Assembly: GCA_023391835.1 (NCBI GenBank)
Contig: JAEWAE010000079.1
Span: forward strand, 1-64,000
Length of the DNA: 64,000 nucleotides
Direction: 5' to 3'
DNA from: Bacillota bacterium
Lineage (GTDB): Bacteria; Bacillota; Clostridia; Oscillospirales; Ethanoligenentaceae
This document shows positions 7,551 through 15,365 of the stretch, piece after piece (position 1 is the first letter of the stretch; each line of letters begins with the position of its first letter). The notes below the pieces were generated by a model, which saw only the letters and a list, made by a program, of their open reading frames with translations, did not search any database and was not told the DNA's origin. Made by a program: the position numbers and the translations under genes.

Positions 7551-9848
7551 TCAGCCCATGCCGCTGCGGATACGCATGGGGCTGACCCCGACGACACGCT
7601 TGAAGGCCCGCCGGAAGGACTGCACGTTGTTATAACCCACTTTGCCGCATATTTCCCCGATGGGGATGCGGGTGGTCTTGAGCAGCTCACAGGCCTCGTT
7701 CATGCGCACTTCCTCGACGAAATCGGTAAAGTTGCGGTTGGTCTGCTCCTTGAAAAGAAAGGACAGATACCCTTCCGAAATGTGAAATTCCGACGCGGCC
7801 AGACCCAGGCCCATATCCTGTTTCATGTAATTTTTCCGGATAAAGCGGATGACGTCGTCGGTGAGGGTACGGTATTTGTTGTGCCGGTTTTCGTCCATGG
7901 CGCGGCAGGCGGATTTCAGCAGCCCCAGCAGGCTCTCGAAGCTAGCCTCCGACGAAGGGTCGAATTCAAGGCCGGAAAGCGGCTCCAACGCGGTGATTTC
8001 ATGTGGCAGCTGCTGGCCGAGCTTGAAGGCTGTACCCTTGATGTCGTAAAAAAGCGCCCGGATAGTGGCGGGGGTCAGCTGGCGTTTCTGGAAATTTTCG
8101 TCGATCAGGATGCGGGAAAGCCGCTCCAGCTCATCCATTTCGCCCGCCTTGACACAGTTGATGATACGCTGCTCAAAATCGATGGGGTAATAAAAGCCCT
8201 GGGAATCGACCGGCAGCTCGTCATACCACTTGGTCTTGCCCTCCCGGTGGAGCTGTATGTATTCGATGGTCTCCTGCGCCTCCTGACACGAGCGCCAGAC
8301 GTCGAGGGCGTTGGGCGTGAAGCGCCCCACGCCGAAAAGCAGCTTGAGATTATACTGCCGCAGGTATTCGTCAAAAATGTCGTTGAGCCCCTTGTTGACA
8401 AAACCGCGGGCGTCGGGGCGATCCTCCAGACAGAGCACCGCCGCCATCGACTGCAGGTCGATATTCTGAAAAAGCGCCGTGTGGCCGAACCGCCGGTTGA
8501 AGGTTTCCATCAGCAGCACCTTGGAAGTGTTGAGGTCCTGCAGGGTCTCGGAGTTGACGCCGTCGATGACGTTGCGCCCGTAAACCCGCACGATGACCAC
8601 CACAAAAAGCCCCCGTCGAATGTCGAAGCCCACGGCCTGTGAGCCGGCGGCGACTTCCGCGGAGCTGGTGAGTTCGCCTTTCAGCAGCCGGTCGATGAAC
8701 GCGCGGCCGGAAAGCCGGGCCACATCCTCCTCAAGGGACTTATTGTTGACGATGAGGGCCGAGATGGAAGAATTGATGGTGTGGATGGCGTCGCCCTCAT
8801 CCTTGGAATTGGTCAGCCCCACGGTGGACTGCAGATCCCGCACGATATTCATCACGGGCCTCACGTTGTAATAGGCCATGAAAAACGCGCCGCTCACCCC
8901 GATGAGCAACGTCAGCGCAAACACCAGCAGCGCGATCCTTTCAAACTCGTAAAGCTCCCCCATGGCGACCCGTTCGGGCTGCACCAGCACATAGGTCCAC
9001 CCGCTGGAGGGCGAGACGGTGTAATTCACCGCCATTTTTTCCCCGCCGATGGACTGCCGGAAAAAGCCGTCCCCGGCGGGGCGGCCCTTGAGGCTGACCT
9101 GCCGGATCGAGCGGGATTTGGCGGTGATCTCGGTCACCAGACGCTGTTTGCTGTCAAGTACATACAGCCAGCCGCCGCGGCTCAGGTCGATGCCGGAAAA
9201 CAGGTGGGCGACTCCCTGCTTCTTGATGAGCACCCCCAGTGTACCGTCCGCCGCCGAATTCAGCCGCATCGGCACCGACTCCAGATACACCAGATAGTCG
9301 GCGGATTGGTTGCTGAAATGCATGGTGATGCTTTCCGTGTCGGCATGGTGCTCGCCGGCGAGCAGCGTATCCCAGCTGCTCTGGGAAACGCTCATGGTGT
9401 GGGCCTCGTTATTGTAATAAAAATCCGTCGTATAGCAGGTGTCCGGCGTGACGATATAGCCGCTGTTTTTAAAATACACGAAATAGTCGGACACCACGCT
9501 GCTGTCGAGGTTGAGCTTATAGTTGGCCAGGGCGCTGACCACCGGCTGCAGATCCAGATAGGAAAACCCCGCGTCCGTGAGGCTTTTCCGGCTGAAATCC
9601 ACCACGCGGGGGTCGGTGCAGATTTCTTCCGACGACATCTGCACCACCGACAGCTCGTGATCCATGGTGTCGCGGCTCTGCACGAGCATCGACAGATCAC
9701 TTTTCCGGATGTCGTTTTCCACGATGCCGGTGGCAATGTGGAACAGGATCGCCCCGAAAAGAAACGACAGCCCCAAGATCAGCAGATTGGTGCTCAGGTA
9801 TTGCAGGAATGTCTTATGTTTCCGATTGCGCAGTGGCCAGAATTTCAT
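7551..9848 (-). CDS. Membrane-bound AraC-family sensor-regulator (YesS-like) of the pectin locus
   Basis: This 765-residue one-component regulator joins an extracellular sensor to a DNA-binding domain. The start is the ATG at 9848 with AGGAGCC upstream; the frame extends 81 codons further but without a ribosome site. Membrane segment 1 is near residues 18-40 (NLLILGLSFLFGAILFHI), an extracytoplasmic Cache-like region follows, and segment 2 is near 303-325 (LLVFALTLLIGVSGAFF). The C terminus is a double helix-turn-helix with LGLAASEFHISEGYLSFLF and a second helix pair around IGEICGKVGYNNVQSFRRAF. Bacillus YesS, which controls rhamnogalacturonan genes, has nearly the same size and layout. Divergent placement next to the transporter and pectinases suggests it senses pectin fragments outside the cell and activates the locus. 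This role is inferred. Confidence 0.88.
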   Translation of the reverse strand: MKFWPLRNRKHKTFLQYLSTNLLILGLSFLFGAILFHIATGIVENDIRKSDLSMLVQSRDTMDHELSVVQMSSEEICTDPRVVDFSRKSLTDAGFSYLDLQPVVSALANYKLNLDSSVVSDYFVYFKNSGYIVTPDTCYTTDFYYNNEAHTMSVSQSSWDTLLAGEHHADTESITMHFSNQSADYLVYLESVPMRLNSAADGTLGVLIKKQGVAHLFSGIDLSRGGWLYVLDSKQRLVTEITAKSRSIRQVSLKGRPAGDGFFRQSIGGEKMAVNYTVSPSSGWTYVLVQPERVAMGELYEFERIALLVFALTLLIGVSGAFFMAYYNVRPVMNIVRDLQSTVGLTNSKDEGDAIHTINSSISALIVNNKSLEEDVARLSGRAFIDRLLKGELTSSAEVAAGSQAVGFDIRRGLFVVVIVRVYGRNVIDGVNSETLQDLNTSKVLLMETFNRRFGHTALFQNIDLQSMAAVLCLEDRPDARGFVNKGLNDIFDEYLRQYNLKLLFGVGRFTPNALDVWRSCQEAQETIEYIQLHREGKTKWYDELPVDSQGFYYPIDFEQRIINCVKAGEMDELERLSRILIDENFQKRQLTPATIRALFYDIKGTAFKLGQQLPHEITALEPLSGLEFDPSSEASFESLLGLLKSACRAMDENRHNKYRTLTDDVIRFIRKNYMKQDMGLGLAASEFHISEGYLSFLFKEQTNRNFTDFVEEVRMNEACELLKTTRIPIGEICGKVGYNNVQSFRRAFKRVVGVSPMRIRSGMG

Positions 9849-10270
9849 AGAGTGGCTCCTGACTTTGGCGAAATGAAACGAAAAAATGCATCGGCCGTTC
9901 ACTGTTATATTTATGATTATAGTCGACCGGCTCGTTTTTGCAAGAATATTGTCCCGATTTGAGCCCCGGCTCCGCAATTTTCCCATCACGGCCCTCCGTC
10001 CGCACGTCAGCCGGATAGGGCCGCAGAGCCGTGCACTTTTCACAATACGGGGGACTAAAATCAGCCAAAAGCATACAGATTCATGGTACAATTATAAAAA
10101 AATAGGGGAATCGGTACCGGCTTTATGGAAACTGTCACCCTGTTTTGGGGAATCGGTACCCCCATTTTGCGAAGTGTTCCTTTACATTTGCGGCGCTTGC
10201 ATATATGATTAAGCCGTTCTCGTTTTATACCGCTGTTTTATACAAAATCATAAGGGGGAAAAGCACATTT
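9849..10270. promoter_or_regulatory. Divergent control region of the pectin locus
   Basis: This 422-nt gap separates the regulator gene from the transporter operon and I see no gene in it. The minus strand carries TTGCAA (9943-9938) and TATAAT (9921-9916), 16 bp apart, for the regulator. The plus strand carries TTTACA (10181-10186) and TATGAT (10204-10209), 17 bp apart, for the binding-protein gene. Between them lie two exact 14-bp direct repeats, GGGGAATCGGTACC, at 10105-10118 and 10147-10160. Confidence 0.7.
10105..10160 (+). promoter_or_regulatory. Paired 14-bp direct repeats, probable regulator operators
   Basis: GGGGAATCGGTACC occurs at 10105-10118 and again at 10147-10160. The 42-bp spacing equals four helical turns, so both copies face the same side of the DNA. 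The second copy ends 20 bp before the -35 of the binding-protein promoter, which is the usual place for an AraC-type activator. Each copy contains the near-palindrome CGGTACC. Binding by the adjacent regulator is inferred. Confidence 0.6.
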
Positions 10271-11842
10271 ATGGAAAGGTCAACAATTTCCAAACGTTTG
10301 CTTTCGGGAATCGGCCTGGCCGTAGTAAGCGGTATGCTGTTGGCTTCCGCCACCGGGTGCCAGAAATCGAATACCGCGGCGAAAACCAAGACCAGCACCG
10401 AAAATGCGACAAAGCCCACCACGATCACTGCCATTCTGGATTCCGACATGCTGATGCCCACGGCGGACGGCCAGTCGGCCATCCTGGATGAATTCAAGAA
10501 GGAAACGGGCATTACGCTTTCGGTGATCGCGCCCTCCCACAACCAGTACACCGAGAAGCTCAATCTGCAGTTCGCCTCGGGCGACGTGCCCGATGTGGTG
10601 GAAGTCACCGGCAACAACTATGTGCAGTATGCCACCAACGGCGCGCTGTACGACATGACCAGCCTCATCAACGGCTCGTCGGTCTACAAGACGATGGATC
10701 AGTCCGAAATCAGCGCCATCAAGGTCAAAAATAAGCTGTATGCGGTGCCGTGGGCCAAAGGCAGCGGCACGGTCACCTATATCCGGCAGGACTGGCTGGA
10801 TAAGCTGGGCCTGAAAGTTCCGACTACATACGATGAATTCACCAACGTGCTCAAGGCGTTTGTGAATAACGACCCGGACGGCGACGGCAAGGCCGACACC
10901 ATCGGTCTGACGGCGGCGGGCCTGATTTACGGCGACTCGAAGCAGCCTTCCGACGCCACAATGTACCTGCCGGAATTTTACCAGGGCGCATCCCCGGACT
11001 TTGAAGTCAAAAACGGCAAATGGGTCGACGGCTTCACCCAGTCCGACACCATCGAAGCCTTCAAGCGCCTGCAGAGCGCCTATAAGGAAGGCCTCATCGA
11101 CAAGGAAATCGTCACCAACACCACTTCCACCTGCCGGGATAAATGGAACGCCGGCAAGGTCGGCGTGTTCAACTACTGGGCCGGCACCTGGGTGGCCAAC
11201 TCCGAGGACGCCGTCAAAAAGTCCGTGTCCTCGGCGAAGCTGACCGTTCTCAATCCGATCAAGGGCGCCACCTACCTGCAGCGCGGGCCGCTGACGCTGG
11301 CTATGAGCTCGAAGTGCAAGAATCCGTCGGGCGTGTTCAAGTATTTCTTCGAATATATCCATGACGGCAAAGTGGACGGCGGCACGATGCTGTTTGCACA
11401 CGGCGTCAAGGGATTCCATTACGCGGTCGATTCCAATGGCACCTATTCGCCGCTGCCCTCCAAGAGCAACCCGGCTACCAAATACTATAAGACCACCGTG
11501 GAGCCGGGCGCGAACCTCGAATCGAACTTCAAGGACCCCATCACTCCGGACAGCCGCATTTCTTCTTCTCTGACTATGTTCTATAAGAATTCCACGCTGG
11601 AAAAGCTCTTCCCGTCCTCCCCGGCATATGCCAGCAAGATTACCGACCTGACCACGGCACGCACTAGTATCCTCAGCAAGATCGTGGTCAACGGCGAGGA
11701 TGTGAACACCGCCATCAACGACTATAAGTCGCAGGAATCCGCTAATGTCAGCGCCATCCTCAAAGACTTCAATGCCGGCGGCGTGGCCGTCACCAGCAGC
11801 GCAGCCTCGGGCGCGTCTTCCGGCAGCACTTCCAGCAAATAA
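10271..11842 (+). CDS. Extracellular sugar-binding lipoprotein of an ABC importer (LplA/YtcQ type)
   Basis: This 523-residue family 1 solute-binding protein captures oligosaccharides for import. The ATG at 10271 follows AAGGGGGAA. The lipoprotein signal ends in the lipobox LLASATGC with the lipidated cysteine at residue 30. Binding-protein features include FASGDVPDVVEV, KNKLYAVPWAKGSG and DWLDKLGLKVPTTYDEF; the DPDGDGKADTIGLTA loop looks calcium-binding. Size and the two following permeases match the Bacillus LplABC and YtcQ-YteP-YtcP systems, which carry pectin fragments. The pectinase genes downstream point to oligogalacturonides as ligand, but the ligand is inferred. The C terminus is Ser/Gly/Ala-rich and low complexity. 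Confidence 0.92.
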   Translation: MERSTISKRLLSGIGLAVVSGMLLASATGCQKSNTAAKTKTSTENATKPTTITAILDSDMLMPTADGQSAILDEFKKETGITLSVIAPSHNQYTEKLNLQFASGDVPDVVEVTGNNYVQYATNGALYDMTSLINGSSVYKTMDQSEISAIKVKNKLYAVPWAKGSGTVTYIRQDWLDKLGLKVPTTYDEFTNVLKAFVNNDPDGDGKADTIGLTAAGLIYGDSKQPSDATMYLPEFYQGASPDFEVKNGKWVDGFTQSDTIEAFKRLQSAYKEGLIDKEIVTNTTSTCRDKWNAGKVGVFNYWAGTWVANSEDAVKKSVSSAKLTVLNPIKGATYLQRGPLTLAMSSKCKNPSGVFKYFFEYIHDGKVDGGTMLFAHGVKGFHYAVDSNGTYSPLPSKSNPATKYYKTTVEPGANLESNFKDPITPDSRISSSLTMFYKNSTLEKLFPSSPAYASKITDLTTARTSILSKIVVNGEDVNTAINDYKSQESANVSAILKDFNAGGVAVTSSAASGASSGSTSSK

Positions 11843-11870
11843 ATCCCGTTTATATCCCGCAGGAGCGGTT

Positions 11871-11913
11871 CGGCCCCGGGCGTATGCCCGGAGCCGGGGC
11901 TCCCGCATTTTAT
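11871..11913 (+). terminator. GC-rich hairpin between binding-protein and permease genes, probable attenuator
   Basis: The region can fold as CCGGGC-GTAT-GCCCGG (11876-11891) or as a longer competing stem GCCCCGG/CCGGGGC, followed by CATTTTAT. Its place just after the binding-protein gene fits partial termination that keeps permease levels lower than those of the binding protein. Confidence 0.45.
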
Positions 11914-11961
11914 CATCCGCGCGCGGCGACAGCCATGCGTTGCTAAGAAGGTGGAGATTGA

Positions 11962-12900
11962 ATGGATTCCCGGATTGCAGTATCCAGACCGGACCGTGCA
12001 AAAGAACGTAAACGGCTGCTCAAGCGCATCTATAAATACCGGTATTTTTATCTGATGCTCGCACCCGTCGTCATCATGTTGGTCATTTTCAACTATATCC
12101 CGATGCTCGGTATCCGCTTTGCATTTTTCGATTATACGCCGTTCCGCCCCAAGACGTGGACGGGGCTGGCCAATTTCCAGCAGGTATTCACCAGCCGCCT
12201 TTTCTGGAATGCGTTTAAAAACACGCTGTTCCTGAGCCTGATCAATCTGCTGTTGGGCACGTTTCTATCGGTAGTGTTCGCTCTTTTGATGAACGAACTG
12301 GTCAGCAAAGTTTTTAAAAGCGTCGCACAGACAGTCCTCTATATGCCTTATTTTATTTCCTGGGTGGTCACGGCATCCATCTTTACACTGATTTTGTCCC
12401 CGCAATTCGGCGTGGTCAACGCCATTATCGGTCGTTTCGGAATCAAACCCATCTACTTCCTTGCCAATGAAAAATGGTGGACGGGTATCTATATATTCAT
12501 CGGCCGGTGGAAAGAGACCGGCTGGGGCACCGTCATTTATCTGGCCGCACTGGCCGGCATCAACCCCGACCTTTACGAGGCGGCCTCCATGGACGGCGCC
12601 GGGCGGTGGAAACAGACGCTGCACGTCACCATCCCCGCCATTTCCAACACCATCCTCATCGTGCTGGTGCTCAATCTCGCCAAGATCATGAATCTTTTCG
12701 AGTCGGTTTTCGTGCTGCAGAATTCCAGCGTCATCAATGTGGCCGAAGTCATCCAGACCTATACCTATAAGATCGGTCTGCAGCAGGCGAACTACGGCTA
12801 TTCCACCGCCGTGGGCCTGTTCAATTCGGTCATTTCGATGATCCTGGTCATCGGCTCGAATTTTGCAAGCAAGCGGATCAAGGGCGAAAGCATCATCTGA
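11962..12900 (+). CDS. ABC sugar importer permease, LplB/YteP type
   Basis: This 312-residue inner-membrane permease has about six transmembrane helices, beginning with YFYLMLAPVVIMLVIFNYIP. The cytoplasmic coupling loop that contacts the ATPase is visible as the EAA motif, LYEAASMDGAGRWKQTLHVT. AAGGTGGAG precedes the ATG. It pairs with the next gene as a heterodimeric channel. No ATPase gene lies in the locus, as in Bacillus where the shared MsmX ATPase serves several importers. Confidence 0.93.
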   Translation: MDSRIAVSRPDRAKERKRLLKRIYKYRYFYLMLAPVVIMLVIFNYIPMLGIRFAFFDYTPFRPKTWTGLANFQQVFTSRLFWNAFKNTLFLSLINLLLGTFLSVVFALLMNELVSKVFKSVAQTVLYMPYFISWVVTASIFTLILSPQFGVVNAIIGRFGIKPIYFLANEKWWTGIYIFIGRWKETGWGTVIYLAALAGINPDLYEAASMDGAGRWKQTLHVTIPAISNTILIVLVLNLAKIMNLFESVFVLQNSSVINVAEVIQTYTYKIGLQQANYGYSTAVGLFNSVISMILVIGSNFASKRIKGESII

Positions 12901-12916
12901 GAGGGGAGTGAGTGTT

Positions 12917-13786
12917 TTGGTCGACAGGTTTTCGTTTAAAAAAGGCTATCGCGGCCGATCGGTTTTTCGCATCTTCAACGTGCTGTTTCTGCTGGTGGTC
13001 ATGGCCATCATGCTGATCCCGTTTCTCAAAATCATCGCGGATTCCTTTGACGGCGCGACGAGCTATGGGCTGAATTTTCTGCCCACCCAGTTGACGGCGG
13101 GCGCTTACCGCACCATCGTGTCCAATTCCGACCTGTATCATCCGTTTCTGGTTTCCATCGTCACCACGCTCATCGGCACGGCGATCGGGCTGCTGCTGGT
13201 CACGCTGGGCGGTTATGTGGTGCTCCACCGGGATATGCCCGGCAACAAGTTTTTCACCTGGATGATTTTCATCACCATGGTTTTTAACGGCGGTATGATC
13301 CCGACCTACCTGCTGATGAAAGACATCCATCTGCTCAACACGCTATGGGCGGTGGTGCTGCCGCTGGCCATCAACGTCTACGACCTGATCCTGATGCGCA
13401 GCTTTTTCGAGGGCATCCCCCAGAGTCTGATGGAGGCTTCCGAAATCGACGGCTGCACCCCTATCGGTACATTCATCCGCATCGTGCTGCCGCTGTCGCT
13501 ACCGGCGCTCGCTTCCATCGGCCTGTTTTTCATGGTCGAGTTCTGGAACACCTACATGCCGTTCGTGCTGTATATCACGCAGGACAATCTTTTTAATTTC
13601 CAGGTCAAGCTGCGCGACATCATCCTCAGCGGCACCGATATGAATAACGCCAAGCTCAGCGGCCTGAGCCAGAAGACGCTGGAAAATGCCTGCGTGGTCG
13701 TTTCCATGCTGCCGCCGCTGATCGCCTATCCTTTCTGTCAGAAATATTTCGTACAGGGCGTCACCCTCGGGGCGGTCAAAGAATAA
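12917..13786 (+). CDS. ABC sugar importer permease, LplC/YtcP type
   Basis: This is the second permease, 289 residues, of the CUT1-type importer. I place the start at the TTG at 12917 (MVDRFSFKKGY) because GAGGGGAG lies eight bases upstream; a GTG at 12908 overlaps that ribosome site and the frame otherwise runs into the preceding gene. Transmembrane helices begin with VLFLLVVMAIMLIPFLKII. The EAA loop reads SLMEASEIDGCTPIGTFIRI. The C-terminal PFCQKYFVQGVTLGAVKE is the standard end of this family. A strong terminator follows. Confidence 0.92.
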   Translation: MVDRFSFKKGYRGRSVFRIFNVLFLLVVMAIMLIPFLKIIADSFDGATSYGLNFLPTQLTAGAYRTIVSNSDLYHPFLVSIVTTLIGTAIGLLLVTLGGYVVLHRDMPGNKFFTWMIFITMVFNGGMIPTYLLMKDIHLLNTLWAVVLPLAINVYDLILMRSFFEGIPQSLMEASEIDGCTPIGTFIRIVLPLSLPALASIGLFFMVEFWNTYMPFVLYITQDNLFNFQVKLRDIILSGTDMNNAKLSGLSQKTLENACVVVSMLPPLIAYPFCQKYFVQGVTLGAVKE

Positions 13787-13806
13787 GCTCCCGATCCCGT
13801 TGCGGG

Positions 13807-13866
13807 CATGCGGGGTGCGGCAAATGAATCCGGATTCATCTGCCGCACCCCGCATGACGCTTTTTA
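13807..13866 (+). terminator. Strong terminator of the pectin transporter operon
   Basis: A 16-bp perfect stem (CATGCGGGGTGCGGCA, 13807-13822, with 13841-13856) encloses a second 16-nt palindrome centred on CCGG. GACGCTTTTTAATC follows. This ends the transporter transcript, so the enzyme genes downstream need their own promoter. Confidence 0.85.
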
Positions 13867-13896
13867 ATCATCGGCGGCGGTCCAACCAAAATGACA

Positions 13897-13963
13897 CTGA
13901 AAAATTGCGTTTTCTGGCTGAAAAATTGGATTTCATGTGTAAATGCCCATTTTGTGCTATGAT
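13897..13963 (+). promoter_or_regulatory. Promoter region of the pectinase operon with two 11-bp direct repeats
   Basis: CTGAAAAATTG occurs at 13897-13907 and 13918-13928, 21 bp apart (two helical turns). Downstream is an extended -10, TGC-TATGAT (13958-13963), with no good -35. A weak promoter with paired repeats just upstream suits activator control. The repeats differ from those before the transporter operon, so the same regulator need not bind both. Confidence 0.5.
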
Positions 13964-14018
13964 TAAGAAAATGAAGCCGTGCCGGGCAGCCGGCGCGGAT
14001 ATGCGGAGGAGAATCGAT

Positions 14019-15365
14019 ATGGCAGGCTACTCTTCGGTATTCAATATTACGGATTTCGGGGCGGTCCCCGACGGCAAAGCCAATGCCGCCCCGGCTTTTC
14101 AGGCGGCGGTCGCCGCGTGCCGCAAAATGGGCGGGGGTGAAATCTATGTGCCCGCGGGCTGCTTTTTAACCGGCCCAGTCGAGCTGCACAGCAATATGAC
14201 GCTGTATCTTGACGCCGGGGCGACGCTGCGGTTTTCCGACGCGCCCGGCGATTATCCGGTGGTGCAGTCCCGTTGGGAAGGGGTGGCTCGGCAGGTATAC
14301 ATGTCGTGCGTGTATGCCGAGGACGCCGAAAACATTGCCGTGGAGGGCCGCGGCACGCTGGACGGATGCGGCGAACGATGGTGGCGGGCGCACCGTGCCG
14401 GGGAGCTTGCCTACCCCCGGCCGAAGCTTGTCAGTTTTCATGGCTGCCGCCGGGTGCGCATCGCGGATATCCGGATGGTCCGCTCACCGAGCTGGACGGT
14501 CAACCCCGTTTTATGCGAGGATGTGACGGTCGACGGCGTGACCATTCAAAATCCGGCCGATTCCCCCAACACCGACGGCATCGACCCCGACTCCTGTGTC
14601 AACGTACATATTTCCAACTGCCACATCGACGTGGGTGACGACTGTATCGCCGTCAAATCGGGCACCGAGGGTACGCCGCAGCGCATGCCTACCCGCAACG
14701 TCGCCATTGACAACTGCACCATGGTCCACGGCCACGGCGGTGTGGTGCTCGGCAGCGAAATGAGCGGGGGGATTTCCCACGTGGTCATCAGCAACTGCGT
14801 CTTTGAAGGCACCGACCGGGGCATCCGACTGAAATCCAGGCGCGGGCGCGGCGGCGTCATCGAGGATGTGCGGGTGAGCAATATCGTCATGGACGGCGTG
14901 CTCTGCCCCTTCATCGCCAATCTCTACTACTTTTGCGGCCCCGGCGGCAAAGACAAAGTGGTGTGGGATAAGCACGCCTACCCGGTCGACGATACGACGC
15001 CGGCTTTCCGCCATCTGCACTTTTCTGGCATCACGGCGCGGAACGTGCGGGCGGCCGCGGGCTTTTTTTACGGTCTGGCCGAAATGCCGGTGGAGGACGT
15101 GACCTTTTGCGACGTGTCGGTGCGCATGCAGCCGGATGCCGAGCCGGGCATGCCCGACATGATGGCAAATTTACAGCCCATGAAACAGCGGGGATTCTTC
15201 TGTGCCAACGTGAAGGGCTTTTCTTTCCACCGCGTCACGGTGAGCGGCCACGAGGGCCCGGCTTTTCATGTGGAACACGGCGAGGCGGTCGAGTTTGACG
15301 ACTGCCGCGCGCGAAATGCCGGCGCGCCCGCGCCGCTGACGGAAACGGTCGGTGACCCCGCATGA
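14019..15365 (+). CDS. Polygalacturonase, glycoside hydrolase family 28
   Basis: This 448-residue enzyme hydrolyses galacturonan chains or oligomers. GGAGGAGA lies just before the ATG at 14019, and the protein opens with the family segment NITDFGAVPDGKANAAPAFQ. GH28 catalytic blocks are complete: SPNTDGIDPDS (about 182), VGDDCIAVKSG (about 206), HGHGGVVLGSE (about 238) and GIRLKSRRGRGG (about 269). There is no signal peptide, so it should be cytoplasmic, probably an exo-acting enzyme on imported oligogalacturonides. Its stop overlaps the start of the next gene as ATGA. Confidence 0.95.
   Translation: MAGYSSVFNITDFGAVPDGKANAAPAFQAAVAACRKMGGGEIYVPAGCFLTGPVELHSNMTLYLDAGATLRFSDAPGDYPVVQSRWEGVARQVYMSCVYAEDAENIAVEGRGTLDGCGERWWRAHRAGELAYPRPKLVSFHGCRRVRIADIRMVRSPSWTVNPVLCEDVTVDGVTIQNPADSPNTDGIDPDSCVNVHISNCHIDVGDDCIAVKSGTEGTPQRMPTRNVAIDNCTMVHGHGGVVLGSEMSGGISHVVISNCVFEGTDRGIRLKSRRGRGGVIEDVRVSNIVMDGVLCPFIANLYYFCGPGGKDKVVWDKHAYPVDDTTPAFRHLHFSGITARNVRAAAGFFYGLAEMPVEDVTFCDVSVRMQPDAEPGMPDMMANLQPMKQRGFFCANVKGFSFHRVTVSGHEGPAFHVEHGEAVEFDDCRARNAGAPAPLTETVGDPA

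Noticed and set aside
9849..10091. N-terminal 81-codon extension of the AraC-type regulator
   Set aside because: The ATG at 9848 has AGGAGCC upstream and begins directly before the first membrane segment. The extension contains the regulator's own promoter.
10288..10303. CAAACGTTTG palindrome near the start of the binding-protein gene as a catabolite-control site
   Set aside because: It only loosely resembles the cre consensus and lies within codons where it may be chance.
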